DNA of 51,643 nucleotides from Erysipelotrichales bacterium (GTDB taxonomy: Bacteria; Bacillota_I; Bacilli_A; Erysipelotrichales; Erysipelotrichaceae), in contig CAJTJP010000023.1 in NCBI GenBank assembly GCA_910576855.1, forward strand, positions 1-51,643, in the 5' to 3' direction. A model generated the notes under the pieces. That model made no database searches. It was not told the origin of the DNA and was given only the letters and a program-made list of their open reading frames with translations. A program made the position numbers and the translations under genes. Shown piece by piece: positions 32,675 through 42,617 of this stretch; the stretch's first letter is position 1; each line of letters opens with the position of its first letter.

Positions 32675-34337
32675 ATAATACTGATTTCTGTTTACTGAAA
32701 ATAATCGTTATTGTCGTGCCTTTACCAAGCTCACTTTTAAGCTCAATTTCTGCATTATGATAGATAGCGGCATGTTTGACGATCGATAGTCCCAAGCCGG
32801 TACCGCCGATTGCCTTTGAATGACTTTTATCCACTCTGTAAAAACGCTCAAATATGCGTTTTTGTTCTGATTGCGGTATACCGATGCCTGTATCTTTTAC
32901 CGTTAATTTTATGTGGTGATCACTTTCACTGAGGATAACATCAACTGTTCCGTTATCCTCATTATACTTGATTGCATTATCACAAAGATTATATATCATT
33001 TCATCAAGGATTTTTTCATTACCGAAAACAATCGTGCTTTCACCTATCAGATTCAGACTGATTTTTCTTATATCTGCGACAGTCTTCAATCGCTTCAAGA
33101 CAGTAACCGCCAACTCATACAAATCGACTTCTTCACTTTCTTCCTGAATATTTTTTTCATCAAGCTCTGATATTTTAAGAATATCATTTACAAGCGAAAT
33201 CAATCTTTGAGCCTCATCATAAATAGATGCAGAAAAATCAGTTACAACCGTATCGGGAGTATCACCGCTTTTCATTATTTCAGCAAAGCCGGATATGGAT
33301 GTAAGCGGTGTTTTTAGTTCATGTGATACATTTGAAGTAAACTCCTGTCGCAGCTGTTCGCGTTTCACACTTTCGCTGACATCGATAATAAGAATAACTG
33401 CTCCGATAATCTGTTCATTTTCAAATACAGGATTGGCAATTAATCTATAATGATTATTATTAAGGGTTAGATTGCTTTTTTCACATGCTCCGTCTAATAC
33501 CTTATCAATCAGAAATGTGAGATTATCATTACCTGCCGATAAGATATCATCAAGCTTATCCTTGCTTATACCGAGAAGTTTTAAAGCGGAACGATTATAC
33601 GTTAATAGCTTCATTTGCTTATCAACAACGATAAAACCTTCCTTCATATTTTCGGTAATAAGCCTAAATTCCTCCTGCTTAAACTCCGCCTCTTTAAGCT
33701 GGTTTTCAATCGTTACCTTTTGCTTTGCAATTTTACGAAGTAATGGTGCTAATTCATCATACGGCTCATTATTCGTCGGATTATCCAAATCCAATTCATT
33801 GATTGGTTTGATTATGGATTTAGAAACTTTTTGTGCCAGCGCGAAGGACAGCACAACCGCAATAACAAATACAATCAGTATCGGCTGAATAAGCCTGAAC
33901 AGAATTACAGCAACAGTGTATTGCTTTGTGGAAACTCTGAGAATATTGCCATCATTCATTTTCATTGCATAATATACTGTTTTCTCTGCTAAGGTTTTTG
34001 AATAACGGATGCTTGTGCCCTTGCCGTTTTTCATTGCCTCCATAATTTCCTGCCTGTCTGTGTGATTGCCGAGTTCTGACTCGTTAGCCGATGTATCTGC
34101 AAGCACTTTGCCATCAGGTGAAATCAACGTGATTCGTTTATTGCTGTTGCTGAAATTATTGATATAATCAATCCCCTGATTTTCAACTGCATAGGCAATG
34201 TAGTCGGCCTCACTTTCAAGCTCACTTTGAAGCTGATTTTCAAAATATCGAAATAAAATACCGAAAATCAAAACTAGGCTTGAAAGCAAAACAACCAATG
34301 CAACGGCAACACTTGAGCGAAATATTTTTTTATTCAT
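32673..34337 (-). CDS. phoR: Phosphate-regulon sensor histidine kinase PhoR
   Basis: The 554-residue membrane kinase has TM1 (about 10-29), an extracytoplasmic sensor domain (30-140), TM2 (about 148-168), a linker, and a PAS domain (about 225-335, with ENMKEGFIVVDK). The phospho-acceptor lies in SHELKTPLTSISG, followed by the HATPase with DNAIKYN (N box), DTGIGIP (G1) and GTGLGLSIV (G2). It overlaps phoP by 8 bp. Assignment to PhoR rather than another kinase rests on the adjacent pst genes and the Pho box upstream of pstS. Confidence 0.9.
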   Translation of the reverse strand: MNKKIFRSSVAVALVVLLSSLVLIFGILFRYFENQLQSELESEADYIAYAVENQGIDYINNFSNSNKRITLISPDGKVLADTSANESELGNHTDRQEIMEAMKNGKGTSIRYSKTLAEKTVYYAMKMNDGNILRVSTKQYTVAVILFRLIQPILIVFVIAVVLSFALAQKVSKSIIKPINELDLDNPTNNEPYDELAPLLRKIAKQKVTIENQLKEAEFKQEEFRLITENMKEGFIVVDKQMKLLTYNRSALKLLGISKDKLDDILSAGNDNLTFLIDKVLDGACEKSNLTLNNNHYRLIANPVFENEQIIGAVILIIDVSESVKREQLRQEFTSNVSHELKTPLTSISGFAEIMKSGDTPDTVVTDFSASIYDEAQRLISLVNDILKISELDEKNIQEESEEVDLYELAVTVLKRLKTVADIRKISLNLIGESTIVFGNEKILDEMIYNLCDNAIKYNEDNGTVDVILSESDHHIKLTVKDTGIGIPQSEQKRIFERFYRVDKSHSKAIGGTGLGLSIVKHAAIYHNAEIELKSELGKGTTITIIFSKQKSVL

Positions 34338-35010
34338 TTGTATCTCCTATCAACTGATAACCTATATTTTTAACTGTTTTTATATACACACCTGCAGCCT
34401 TAAGCTTAACTCTGAGTTTTCGTATATGAACATCGAGGGTACGTGATTCCTCATAGTAATCGCCCCATACCCTTTGCAGCAATTCATCTCTTGGTATCAC
34501 TTTTCCCTCAGCCTCTAAAAGCACAGATAAAAGCTTATATTCCTTATAGGAAAGCTCTGTATCTTCTCCTGATACCTTAATAATATGTTTTTCAAAATCT
34601 ACATATAATTTTCCGATTTTAAAAATATTGCTTTTATTCGTTGTCTTTTCATAGCGTCGAAGAACGGCACGAACTCTAGAAATGAATTCAACCATTCCGA
34701 AAGGCTTGGAAATATAATCATCTGCCCCCAGATCAAGCCCCGTTGCCTTATCAAATTCACTGTTCTTTGCCGTTATCATGATTACGGGAATAGTCTCATA
34801 TTGTCTATCGGTCTGCAATTTCTGCAGGATAGATAAGCCGTCCTCCTCAGGCATCATAATATCAAGAAGAATAAGCTGAGGTATTTCGTCATCCATTCTT
34901 TTCCAAAACGATGACGGTTTTTCAAATCCTTCAATATTATATCCTTCTTTAGTCAAAGCATAACAAACAAGTTTCCGTATATTATCATCATCTTCAAGAA
35001 AAAAGATCAT
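34330..35010 (-). CDS. phoP: Phosphate-regulon response regulator PhoP
   Basis: The 226-residue OmpR-type regulator has a receiver domain (FLEDDDN, phospho-acceptor in LLDIMMPEEDG, Lys in KPFG) and a C-terminal winged helix (YKEYKLLSVLLEAEG to VKNIGYQLIG). The start at 35010 has GAGAGGTG upstream; earlier in-frame codons are not supported. It sits between pstB and phoR in the operon, so phosphate starvation should amplify its expression by autoregulation through the TTAACA repeats at 38446-38485. Confidence 0.92.
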   Translation of the reverse strand: MIFFLEDDDNIRKLVCYALTKEGYNIEGFEKPSSFWKRMDDEIPQLILLDIMMPEEDGLSILQKLQTDRQYETIPVIMITAKNSEFDKATGLDLGADDYISKPFGMVEFISRVRAVLRRYEKTTNKSNIFKIGKLYVDFEKHIIKVSGEDTELSYKEYKLLSVLLEAEGKVIPRDELLQRVWGDYYEESRTLDVHIRKLRVKLKAAGVYIKTVKNIGYQLIGDTNE

Positions 35011-35052
35011 CTTAAGCACCTCTCGATTTATTATAGCCAATGAAATGATTAT

Positions 35053-35805
35053 TCAACCGAATCTTCCGCTGATATAGTCCTTTGTCCGCTTATCATCAGA
35101 TTGATGAAACATCTTTTCGGTGTTATTAAATTCAACCATTTCACCAAGCAGGAAAAAGGCCGTTTTATCAGCAATTCTCATCGCCTGCTGCATATTGTGG
35201 GTAACAATGATTATAGTATAATCTTTTTTTAATTCGAGTGCAAGCTCCTCGATTTTAGCGGTTGAAATCGGATCTAGTGCCGAAGTCGGCTCATCCATGA
35301 GCAGTATCTGAGGTTCAACGGCAAGTGCTCTTGCGATACAAAGCCTTTGCTGCTGACCGCCGCTCAAACCGAGTGCACTCTTTTTTAATCGGTCTTTGCA
35401 TTCATCCCATATTGCTGCTTGCCGCAAAGAGCGCTCCACGATTTCATCAAGCTTGAATTTTGACTTGATTCCGTGTATCCGCGGTCCGTAAGCAATGTTA
35501 TCGTAAATACTCATCGGAAACGGATTAGGCTTTTGAAACACCATACCGACATTTTTTCTTAAAATATTTATATCCGTATCTTTGTATATATCCGTACCGT
35601 TTATGTAGATAGTTCCTTCAATTCTCCCCCCCTCAACAAGATCGTTCATACGATTCAGCGTTTTTAAAAAAGTTGATTTCCCGCATCCTGAAGGCCCTAT
35701 CAGTGCCGTAATCTGCTTTTCGGGTATTTCTATATTAATATTTTTTAAAGCCTGATTACCGCCGTACCAAAAATTGAGATTTTCAGATTTAATCATATCA
35801 GTCAT
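35053..35805 (-). CDS. pstB: Phosphate ABC transporter ATPase PstB
   Basis: The 250-residue ATPase of the high-affinity phosphate importer has Walker [10 protein letters not shown], signature [11 protein letters not shown], Walker [14 protein letters not shown] and H-loop VTHNMQQA. The start at 35805 follows AAAGGA with a 6-nt spacer and overlaps the end of pstA by 8 bp. It completes the permease with PstA, PstC and PstS. Confidence 0.95.
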   Translation of the reverse strand: MTDMIKSENLNFWYGGNQALKNINIEIPEKQITALIGPSGCGKSTFLKTLNRMNDLVEGGRIEGTIYINGTDIYKDTDINILRKNVGMVFQKPNPFPMSIYDNIAYGPRIHGIKSKFKLDEIVERSLRQAAIWDECKDRLKKSALGLSGGQQQRLCIARALAVEPQILLMDEPTSALDPISTAKIEELALELKKDYTIIIVTHNMQQAMRIADKTAFFLLGEMVEFNNTEKMFHQSDDKRTKDYISGRFG

Positions 35806-36670
35806 CATTTTCCTTTCGTTTTCTGAGTGCTCTGCCTGCAAACTTTGCCGATATATTAATAATGAATGTCAGAAGCATAAGAATAAGTGCAATAGTAAAA
35901 GCTGTCTCAAATTCACCGCGCTCCTTCGCATACATATAAAGTGCTACGCTCAGTGTGGATCCTGCTTTTTCGGGAAGAAAGCTTTCAAACAGGTAAACTA
36001 TATTATTTGCCATTCCGGCCGTAAACATAAGTGCAGCACTTTCGCCGACAATTCTGCCGACCGACAGAATACAGCCCGTTACTATTCCATCAACTGCATT
36101 AGGCAGAACTACCGTGCGTATCATATGCCATTTCCCTGCACCGAGCGCAAGTGAGCCTTCACGATAGCTGTTCGGTATCGTCCTTAAACTTTCCTGCGTT
36201 GTTCTGATAATCGTAGGAAGGGTCATAATAACAAGGGTGAGTGCACCTGCAGCCAGGCTTGTCCCTAGGGAGCAAAATTGAACAAATATCAGCATTCCCA
36301 CTAAGCCGTAAATGATAGACGGTATGCCCGATAAGGTTTCTGTCGCAAGCTCAATCACTCCGACAAGCTTTTTATTTTCGGCATATTCATTCAGGTATAT
36401 TGCAGTTCCTATGCCAAGCGGCAATACGATAACAAGTGTCATAAGAATAATATAAATCGTATTCAGAATATTCGGCAAAATACCGACTGTATCGTTCAAA
36501 AGACTTGGTGCCGATGTCAGGAAATCAAGCGAAAGCTTTGGCAAGCCTCTGTAAAAGATATATCCGATGATTCCTGTCAACATCAATACTATGATCCCTG
36601 CGCAAAGGTATACAAGCGTATTCAGAAGCATATTTTTGAATTTTCTTTTCTCTGAAATTTTATCTTCCAT
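35798..36670 (-). CDS. pstA: Phosphate ABC transporter permease PstA
   Basis: The 290-residue integral membrane permease has six predicted helices and the ATPase-contact (EAA-like) loop [15 protein letters not shown] near 175. It partners with PstC, whose gene ends 5 bp upstream. Confidence 0.93.
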   Translation of the reverse strand: MEDKISEKRKFKNMLLNTLVYLCAGIIVLMLTGIIGYIFYRGLPKLSLDFLTSAPSLLNDTVGILPNILNTIYIILMTLVIVLPLGIGTAIYLNEYAENKKLVGVIELATETLSGIPSIIYGLVGMLIFVQFCSLGTSLAAGALTLVIMTLPTIIRTTQESLRTIPNSYREGSLALGAGKWHMIRTVVLPNAVDGIVTGCILSVGRIVGESAALMFTAGMANNIVYLFESFLPEKAGSTLSVALYMYAKERGEFETAFTIALILMLLTFIINISAKFAGRALRKRKENDD

Positions 36671-36675
36671 AATGC

Positions 36676-37551
36676 TTACTCCTTATTTCTTTTCACAGTT
36701 ACATTCAGAATAAAATTGATTGCCGTTATAAAGATAAATAATACCAGTGCTATGGAAAACAACGCCTGTCTTTGCAGACCCGCGGAATAAGACATTTCAC
36801 TTGCAACTGCCGTTGTAAGGAAACGAACGCTTTTGAATAAACCCGGCATATTGGCCACATTACCTGCTACCATCATAACTGCCATTGCTTCGCCGATGGC
36901 CCTGCCGATTCCCAAAACAACGGCTGTTACGATTCCGCTTTTTGCGGCAGGAACAGTAACTTTGAAAATTGTTTCTGTTTTCGTGGCACCGAGTGCTAAC
37001 GATGCCTCCTCATATTCCTTAGGCACAGCGCTTATCGCTGTAGATGACACAGAAATAACAGAAGGCAGAATCATAACAGCCAGCACAAGAATTGCCGAAA
37101 ATAAATTCGCTCCGTCAGGCAAATGAAACAGATCTCTGACAAACGGAACTATAATGATCATACCTAAAAGACCGTAAACAACAGACGGTATGCCTGCCAA
37201 TAAATCCACTGCGGTGCTTACAGCCTTTGCCACTTTTGGCGGTGCTGTCTTAGCAATGAAAACTGCACACATTATACCGATCGGCACACCGACAATCACT
37301 GCACCTAAGGTTCCGTAAACCGAGGACATGATAAACGGCAGTATACCGTAAGAAGGATCAGCTGCCGTTGATGCCCATTTACTGTTGAAAAAGAAGTCTT
37401 GAAATCCGATTTCTCTGATTGCCGGTATGCCGTTTATAAGTAAAAATACCGTGATAAGGATTACGAAGCCTATAATTAGAAAACCACACGATGTAAATAT
37501 CAGTTTTACCGCTTTTTCACCTGCATGCACTTTATTTTTTATGCTTTTCAT
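36676..37551 (-). CDS. pstC: Phosphate ABC transporter permease PstC
   Basis: The 291-residue integral membrane permease has six predicted helices and the EAA-like loop YEEASLALGATKTETI near 185. The ATG at 37551 is taken because AAGG lies 7 nt upstream; an ATG two codons earlier lacks spacing. It starts 9 bp after pstS. Confidence 0.93.
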   Translation of the reverse strand: MKSIKNKVHAGEKAVKLIFTSCGFLIIGFVILITVFLLINGIPAIREIGFQDFFFNSKWASTAADPSYGILPFIMSSVYGTLGAVIVGVPIGIMCAVFIAKTAPPKVAKAVSTAVDLLAGIPSVVYGLLGMIIIVPFVRDLFHLPDGANLFSAILVLAVMILPSVISVSSTAISAVPKEYEEASLALGATKTETIFKVTVPAAKSGIVTAVVLGIGRAIGEAMAVMMVAGNVANMPGLFKSVRFLTTAVASEMSYSAGLQRQALFSIALVLFIFITAINFILNVTVKRNKE

Positions 37552-37560
37552 TATCATACC

Positions 37561-38385
37561 TTATCTTTTTACAGGAACTGCTCCTGCTTTAACGATTAAA
37601 TCATCAGCTTGACTGCTTACTGCAAAATCAAAGAAATCCTGTGCGCTGTCACTTAACTTTTCATCTTTTCTTGTAACAAAGATGAAGCTGCGCTGAAGTT
37701 TATATTTTCCGCTTTGAATAGTTTCAATCGTCGGCTCTATACCCTCAATTTCAACAGTTTTAACAGAATCTCCAACAGATGCAAGCGAAGCATAACCGAT
37801 GGCATTAGGATTTGATGAAACTGTCTGCACAACATCGCCTGTTGATGTTAATTCCTGAGCATATTTGCATAAATCCTTTGTACCGGTTATTGATTCAAAT
37901 CCGTCCCTTGTGCCTGAGGCTGCCTCTCTGCCGATTAAAACGATGGGAGCATCAGCACCGCCGATCTCTTTCCAGTTAGTGATTTCTCCCTTATAAACGG
38001 CCGCGAGCTGTTCGATCGATAAATCTTCAATCGGATTTTCATTGTTTAAGATCACCGCAATACCGTCAATGGCAATCACCGTTTCATTAAGTTTAGATTT
38101 TTCCTCATCTTTCAAATTTCGGCTCGCAAGTCCGATATCACACCTTTTTTCGGCAACAGCTTGAATTCCTGCACCTGAGCCTGTCGGATTGTAAGTAACG
38201 GTTACATCAGAATGAGTCTCCGTATATGCTTCGCTTAGATAACCGATGACCTTTTCTATTGATGTAGAACCGTCGGTTGATACCGTCTGTTTATTGTTCT
38301 GTGAGTCAGCTGCATTCTTACAGCCTGCAATAGCTGCAATCATTAAGCATACACCTGCCGATACTTTAATAAATGTTTTTTTCAT
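37561..38385 (-). CDS. pstS: Phosphate-binding lipoprotein PstS
   Basis: The 274-residue extracellular phosphate receptor has a lipobox IAGC (Cys22). Phosphate ligands are recognisable in the DGSTSI segment near 38, GSGAG near 68, and EAASGTRDGF near 153-162. It is the first gene of pstSCAB-phoPR; no phoU is present in the cluster. GGAGG lies upstream of the ATG. Confidence 0.95.
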   Translation of the reverse strand: MKKTFIKVSAGVCLMIAAIAGCKNAADSQNNKQTVSTDGSTSIEKVIGYLSEAYTETHSDVTVTYNPTGSGAGIQAVAEKRCDIGLASRNLKDEEKSKLNETVIAIDGIAVILNNENPIEDLSIEQLAAVYKGEITNWKEIGGADAPIVLIGREAASGTRDGFESITGTKDLCKYAQELTSTGDVVQTVSSNPNAIGYASLASVGDSVKTVEIEGIEPTIETIQSGKYKLQRSFIFVTRKDEKLSDSAQDFFDFAVSSQADDLIVKAGAVPVKR

Positions 38386-38429
38386 ATTTCTGTCCTCCGA
38401 TAATTAATACTGTATCCCAGTACACATGA

Positions 38430-38485
38430 AGTATACTATTCGGCATGTTAATTGTGAAAGCAGATGTATGTTAAGCCTATGTTAA
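38430..38485 (-). promoter_or_regulatory. Pho box and promoter of pstSCAB-phoPR
   Basis: On the minus strand TTAACA occurs at 38480-38485, 38469-38474 (11 bp apart) and 38446-38451, matching the TT(A/T/C)ACA direct repeats bound by PhoP in Bacillus. A TATACT -10 lies at 38430-38435, about 45 bp before the pstS ATG. This supports induction of the operon by phosphate limitation. Confidence 0.75.
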
Positions 38486-38633
38486 GTCCCGATAAGCATT
38501 TACGCTTGTTTAGGATTTTCAAAAAATAATGTTTCATAAAAAACATACTAATGATTATATAGGCTTTACAATCAACCGGAATCTGTTATAATAAGCACAA
38601 GATGAAATTCTATTGAATACAGGAGGTAACCAT

Positions 38634-39041
38634 ATGTGTATTTTTTGTGATATCGTATCAGGGAAAATTCCCGTACATAAAGTCTATGAGGACAGTATTG
38701 CCTTGGCATTTTTGGATATTGCGCAGGTTACTAAAGGGCATACACTGGTAATTCCGAAAAAGCACAGCGCACATATGCTTCTATGTGATGAAGATACGAC
38801 ATTAGAGGTATATCGAGTCGCAAGACGCATTGCCCAAAACATCATGGAAATGACGGATGCGGGCGGCATCAACATCTTATCAAACGTCAATGAGGTTGCC
38901 GGACAGACCGTAAATCATTTCCATGTACATCTGATTCCCCGCTATAATGAAAACGATTCATTCAAAATTGAAATGAACGAAAGTGAGCCGCAAAACCTAA
39001 AGGCATTGGCAGAGCTGCTTTACTTAGATTCTCTTTATTAA
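38634..39041 (+). CDS. HIT family hydrolase (HinT-like)
   Basis: The 135-residue histidine-triad protein has CIFCDI near the start (zinc-binding in some members) and the HFHVHLIP triad near residues 98-105. It probably hydrolyses adenosine phosphoramidates. AGGAGG lies before the ATG at 38634; upstream there is TATAAT at about 38587-38592. It is divergent from pstS and monocistronic. Confidence 0.92.
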   Translation: MCIFCDIVSGKIPVHKVYEDSIALAFLDIAQVTKGHTLVIPKKHSAHMLLCDEDTTLEVYRVARRIAQNIMEMTDAGGINILSNVNEVAGQTVNHFHVHLIPRYNENDSFKIEMNESEPQNLKALAELLYLDSLY

Positions 39042-39048
39042 AAAAATG

Positions 39049-39074
39049 AACAGCGATGATCGTCGCTGTTTTTA
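39049..39074. terminator. Bidirectional terminator between hit and the 76-residue gene
   Basis: AACAGCGA pairs with TCGCTGTT, flanked by A-rich sequence on one side and T-rich on the other, so it can serve both convergent genes. Confidence 0.85.
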
Positions 39075-39302
39075 ATTGATAAAATGTTTTCTTATTTGAC
39101 GAAATAACGAAAGCGGAATGCCTAATACCTCCTCTGCGATTTCTTCATCATATACACCCGATAAAATGACGGAAGCCAACAGCCGCGCTTTCTTTTCATC
39201 TAATACAAGCACATGACTTTGATGATTTTCAAACAGATCCCTCATTAATACTTGATGATAATATAAGGCAATAAGTGTCAGATTCAGCTTTAGTTCTTTC
39301 AT
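39072..39302 (-). CDS. Small hypothetical protein (76 residues)
   Basis: The 76-residue all-helical protein begins MKELKLNLTLIALYYHQVL and ends with a helix-turn-helix-like stretch (DEEIAEEVLGIPLSLFRQIRKHF). I do not recognise the family. AGGGG precedes the ATG at 39302. It is the last gene of the minus-strand group that contains ftsW, rsmD and coaD, about 60 bp after the 282-residue gene. Confidence 0.6.
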   Translation of the reverse strand: MKELKLNLTLIALYYHQVLMRDLFENHQSHVLVLDEKKARLLASVILSGVYDEEIAEEVLGIPLSLFRQIRKHFIN

Positions 39303-39363
39303 AGGATACCCCTTACCAGTATATGAAGAAGCATCCGAAAGATGAAAAAAGGCGAACATTCGC

Positions 39364-40212
39364 CTATTTAATTATTAAAAATTGATAGCTCAACAAATAT
39401 TTTTGGTGCAGCACTTGAGTCAAGCTCTCCTGTGAATCTACTTCAATACCGATGATTTTTTCTCCGAAAACATTTTGTTCCTTCAGGTTGCGCGAGCTGT
39501 TGATATCATCATAGGTGATCATATAATACAGCTCAGCCTCCTGCTCAACAAGCTCCTCCTTGCCTTTTGAGATATTGACCATCCCTTTTGCGACCAGGCG
39601 ATAGATATCAACGACCTTATCTTTATTATCATGCGTATTGGCCTTTAGAAACACTCGATACACATGCTCATTGTTCACAAGCTCACGATGAGAACCGCTG
39701 TAGAATTCAGTAAAATCCTCCTTTAAGATTTCATCTCTGTTTTTTTCAAAATAACGATTCGCAAATACATCCATTGTTTTTTGAAAATCCGCATCAATTT
39801 CCTTTGCTTCATTGAAACGCTCGGGAAGTCCCTCGACCACGACTTCTCTTGTTTCATTGATGACCTTGATATGATACTTATTCATAAGATTTTCATCATA
39901 CTTTGCGACTATTTGAAGCTTTGTACCGTTTGTCAGCTTGCTTTTCGGCGTTACCTGATAAGAGATGGAATCCAAAAACTCCTGTGTTCGCTGATTCAGA
40001 TTATAGGCATTGTTGCTGACTGTCACAGTTGCCTCACCGCTTTCACCGCTGTATTCAATATCGATATGCTTTGTCACATCGATCGTAACGGTACGAAAGA
40101 AGAATACATAACACGTAAGAAACAGACTCGTCATAATAAACAGAATACAAAACAAAAACAATAATTTATTTTTCTCCAACAGCTTTTGTGCTGTATATTT
40201 GATCGGATCCAT
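39364..40212 (-). CDS. Membrane-anchored extracytoplasmic protein of unknown function
   Basis: The 282-residue protein has one N-terminal transmembrane segment (about 17-39) with a short cytoplasmic basic tail and an extracytoplasmic domain rich in charged residues. The domain shows no enzymatic motif that I recognise. It follows coaD by about 60 bp in the same direction. An envelope role is possible given nearby ftsW, but that is only positional. Confidence 0.65.
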   Translation of the reverse strand: MDPIKYTAQKLLEKNKLLFLFCILFIMTSLFLTCYVFFFRTVTIDVTKHIDIEYSGESGEATVTVSNNAYNLNQRTQEFLDSISYQVTPKSKLTNGTKLQIVAKYDENLMNKYHIKVINETREVVVEGLPERFNEAKEIDADFQKTMDVFANRYFEKNRDEILKEDFTEFYSGSHRELVNNEHVYRVFLKANTHDNKDKVVDIYRLVAKGMVNISKGKEELVEQEAELYYMITYDDINSSRNLKEQNVFGEKIIGIEVDSQESLTQVLHQKYLLSYQFLIIK

Positions 40213-40272
40213 AAAACCAACCTCTCCTATGCGCTATAAGTATATCACATACAAAATTATTTGTAAGCTTAC

Positions 40273-40749
40273 CTACTTAAATTTCTGAATAAGTGCCTCT
40301 TTTACACAATCACTGACTAAACCGTCTAAGCTTTGATGATAGGATGCGAATTCCTTTACCGCTGATGAAGAAATAAACGCATATTCAGGCTCACTCATTA
40401 AAAAAATTGTTTCAAGCTTTGCATCAATATGACGATTACATAATGCCTGAAGCTGCTCATACTCATAATCAATACCGCTTCTGATACCGCGAATCAAAGC
40501 ACACGCATTGACTTGACGGGCAAAATCCAAGGTCAACCCGTCATACCTTACCACCTTTACATTAGAGAACTTATTTAAGCTCTTTTGTGCAAGCTGATAA
40601 CGCTCTTCAGACGTAAATAAGGGCTTCTTAGTGCGATTATTCAATATCACTACATACAATTCATCAAATAATGCAGAAGCTCGCTTTACAATGCTTATAT
40701 GACCGATGGTAAGCGGATCAAAGCTTCCCGGATAAATAGCTGTTCTCAT
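40273..40749 (-). CDS. coaD: Phosphopantetheine adenylyltransferase
   Basis: The 158-residue enzyme of coenzyme A synthesis joins 4'-phosphopantetheine and ATP. It shows the GSFDPLTIGHISI nucleotidyltransferase motif (8-20), RGIRSGIDYEYE near 88 and the ISSSAVKEFA motif near 126. It starts 3 bp after rsmD, the common pairing in Bacillota. Confidence 0.96.
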   Translation of the reverse strand: MRTAIYPGSFDPLTIGHISIVKRASALFDELYVVILNNRTKKPLFTSEERYQLAQKSLNKFSNVKVVRYDGLTLDFARQVNACALIRGIRSGIDYEYEQLQALCNRHIDAKLETIFLMSEPEYAFISSSAVKEFASYHQSLDGLVSDCVKEALIQKFK

Positions 40750-40752
40750 AAA

Positions 40753-41301
40753 TTACCTCTTATAATATGTTATTTTCGTGATTCCGTAATTCACGTTCTT
40801 TACCTGATAAAGATTTCCGTAGCTTTCCGCAAAGGAATCCTCCTTTAAACTTTCACATACGACATTGCCGTTTTCCTTCAACAGATCGTATGCATCAATC
40901 AATGTTAGAATTTCATGAATGCGCTGTTTTCGATACGGCGGGTCGATATAAATAAAATCAAAGCTTTCCTGTGCTTTTATTAATTGCTTCAACAGCACCT
41001 CATAATCACTTTTGATGATACGGCACTGCTCCTTGACCTGCAACGCAGCCGCATTCGCCGAAATCGTTTGGATCGCCTTATAGCCGCTATCACAGAAAAC
41101 GACACTGTCAATGCCTCTGGAAATGGCCTCAAAACCCATATTCCCGCTGCCGGCAAATAGATCCAACATCACTCCGCCGTCAAAATACGGTCCGATACGA
41201 GAAAAAATTGCCTCTTTGATTTTAGCCTGTGTCGGTCTTGTGGAATTTCCTTCTACGGCTTGAATGACACGTGATCGATAGGTTCCTGCAACAATTCGCA
41301 T
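40753..41301 (-). CDS. rsmD: 16S rRNA (guanine(966)-N2)-methyltransferase RsmD
   Basis: The 182-residue SAM-dependent methyltransferase methylates G966 of 16S rRNA. It shows RIVAGTYRSR at the N-terminus, TRPTQAKIKEAIFS, the SAM motif LDLFAGSGNMGFEA and the catalytic motif YIDPPYR. GAGGAG precedes the ATG. It is upstream of coaD and about 140 bp downstream of ftsW. Confidence 0.95.
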   Translation of the reverse strand: MRIVAGTYRSRVIQAVEGNSTRPTQAKIKEAIFSRIGPYFDGGVMLDLFAGSGNMGFEAISRGIDSVVFCDSGYKAIQTISANAAALQVKEQCRIIKSDYEVLLKQLIKAQESFDFIYIDPPYRKQRIHEILTLIDAYDLLKENGNVVCESLKEDSFAESYGNLYQVKNVNYGITKITYYKR

Positions 41302-41405
41302 TTTTTTTCAACTCCTCATGTATAAAGTCGATAAGCCCGGGTAACATAATAGTGCATCCGGTAAGGATGCGCCCCCCAATCTTTGTTTCTCCTCTTCCCT
41401 TTCTT

Positions 41406-41433
41406 AAAGCATTCCGATTCGTCGGGATGCTTT
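41406..41433 (-). terminator. Hairpin between ftsW and rsmD
   Basis: AAAGCATTCCGA pairs with TCGGGATGCTTT over a 4-nt loop, right after the ftsW stop. The U run on the minus strand is short (three), so it may be a partial terminator or an mRNA 3'-end stabiliser. A second small hairpin GCATCC / GGATGC lies at 41352-41368. Confidence 0.55.
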
Positions 41434-41438
41434 TCCTA

Positions 41439-42617
41439 TTATTCTCCCTGACGGCGAATCTTGGCAATGATCGCCTGTGCGATTCCGATCGCGCACATGA
41501 TCGACATCAGCGCAGAGCCGCCGCTCGAGATAAACAGCAGCGGTACACCCGTCAACGGTATCAATCCGCCGACACCGCCGACATTCAAAAAGAAATGCAG
41601 GAAGATATACATCGCCGTACCGATCAATATGATCTTGTAGCCCTCGCTTTTGGTGCGATAGGCATAATGAAATAAGCGCTGAATGATGATCGAATAACCG
41701 ATAACGATAAGCGCTAAGCCGAATATGCCCAATTCCTCGATCACGATTGCTAATATAAAGTCATTGTCTGCCTGAGTCAAAAAGCCGAATTTCTGTTGCG
41801 ACTGACCGATTCCCTTGCCCATCAAGCCGCCTGCCGCAATGCCGACAAGCCCTTGAACGTTTTGATACCCGACCCCGTACGGATCCAAAAACGGATTTAC
41901 CGCATTTGCAAAGCGAATTCCGACATGGGAGAACACCGGTATTTTGGACACAAGCTCAAGCCCCGGAGGCGTCATTAAAAACAGTACTCCGACACAGCCT
42001 ACCGTCAATCCGATTTTCACAAACCGTTGAATCTTACGTAAATTTTTATGCGACGGTATCAGAAACGAAATGATCGAAAGCATACCGATAACGACAAGCG
42101 TACCTAAGTCACGCTGTAATATCAATATCAACGCAAATGCACATAAAAATAAAAACGGTGTTTTGATCATTGTCCACCAGTCGAAATTGCGCCTTCCCGC
42201 AACCTCGATCGAAACGGCAATCATCACGACCATAAATACCTTGACAAACTCACTCGGCTGTAAAGATATCGGACCGAGACGAATCCACGCTCTGGAGCCG
42301 CCGGCCGCCGTAAACGCCAATGTGGATAAGCAGGCAACCATCAAGACAATACCAATCAGCTTTCCGAGCTTTCGCACTCTCAGCATTGTAAAATTATTCG
42401 CTAAAAAAATCATCATAAAATATCCGATGATCACAAACACGGTCTGTTTAAAAACGACACGTGCTACAACAAGCGTATCGCTTTGTGAGGTACTGCCGAC
42501 ACTTGTCGATAAAATCATCAATGATCCGAACAGAATCATTACCAAGGAGGACAGATGCAGCCAAAAATCATATTTGCGCGGCATTTTTAAAGAAAGCTTC
42601 CATTTTTGTTTTGCCAT
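41439..42617 (-). CDS. ftsW: FtsW/RodA/SpoVE family peptidoglycan glycosyltransferase
   Basis: The 392-residue SEDS protein polymerises lipid II at the septum or side wall. About ten transmembrane helices are seen, with SRAWIRLGPISLQPSEFVK near 108-126, the large extracellular loop near 225-265 and the GIPLLFISSGGSALMS-type segment (GVPLLFISSGGS) near 350. It contains an arginine/glutamate-rich cytoplasmic tail. FtsW versus RodA is decided only by overall similarity and so is less certain. Confidence 0.88.
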   Translation of the reverse strand: MAKQKWKLSLKMPRKYDFWLHLSSLVMILFGSLMILSTSVGSTSQSDTLVVARVVFKQTVFVIIGYFMMIFLANNFTMLRVRKLGKLIGIVLMVACLSTLAFTAAGGSRAWIRLGPISLQPSEFVKVFMVVMIAVSIEVAGRRNFDWWTMIKTPFLFLCAFALILILQRDLGTLVVIGMLSIISFLIPSHKNLRKIQRFVKIGLTVGCVGVLFLMTPPGLELVSKIPVFSHVGIRFANAVNPFLDPYGVGYQNVQGLVGIAAGGLMGKGIGQSQQKFGFLTQADNDFILAIVIEELGIFGLALIVIGYSIIIQRLFHYAYRTKSEGYKIILIGTAMYIFLHFFLNVGGVGGLIPLTGVPLLFISSGGSALMSIMCAIGIAQAIIAKIRRQGE

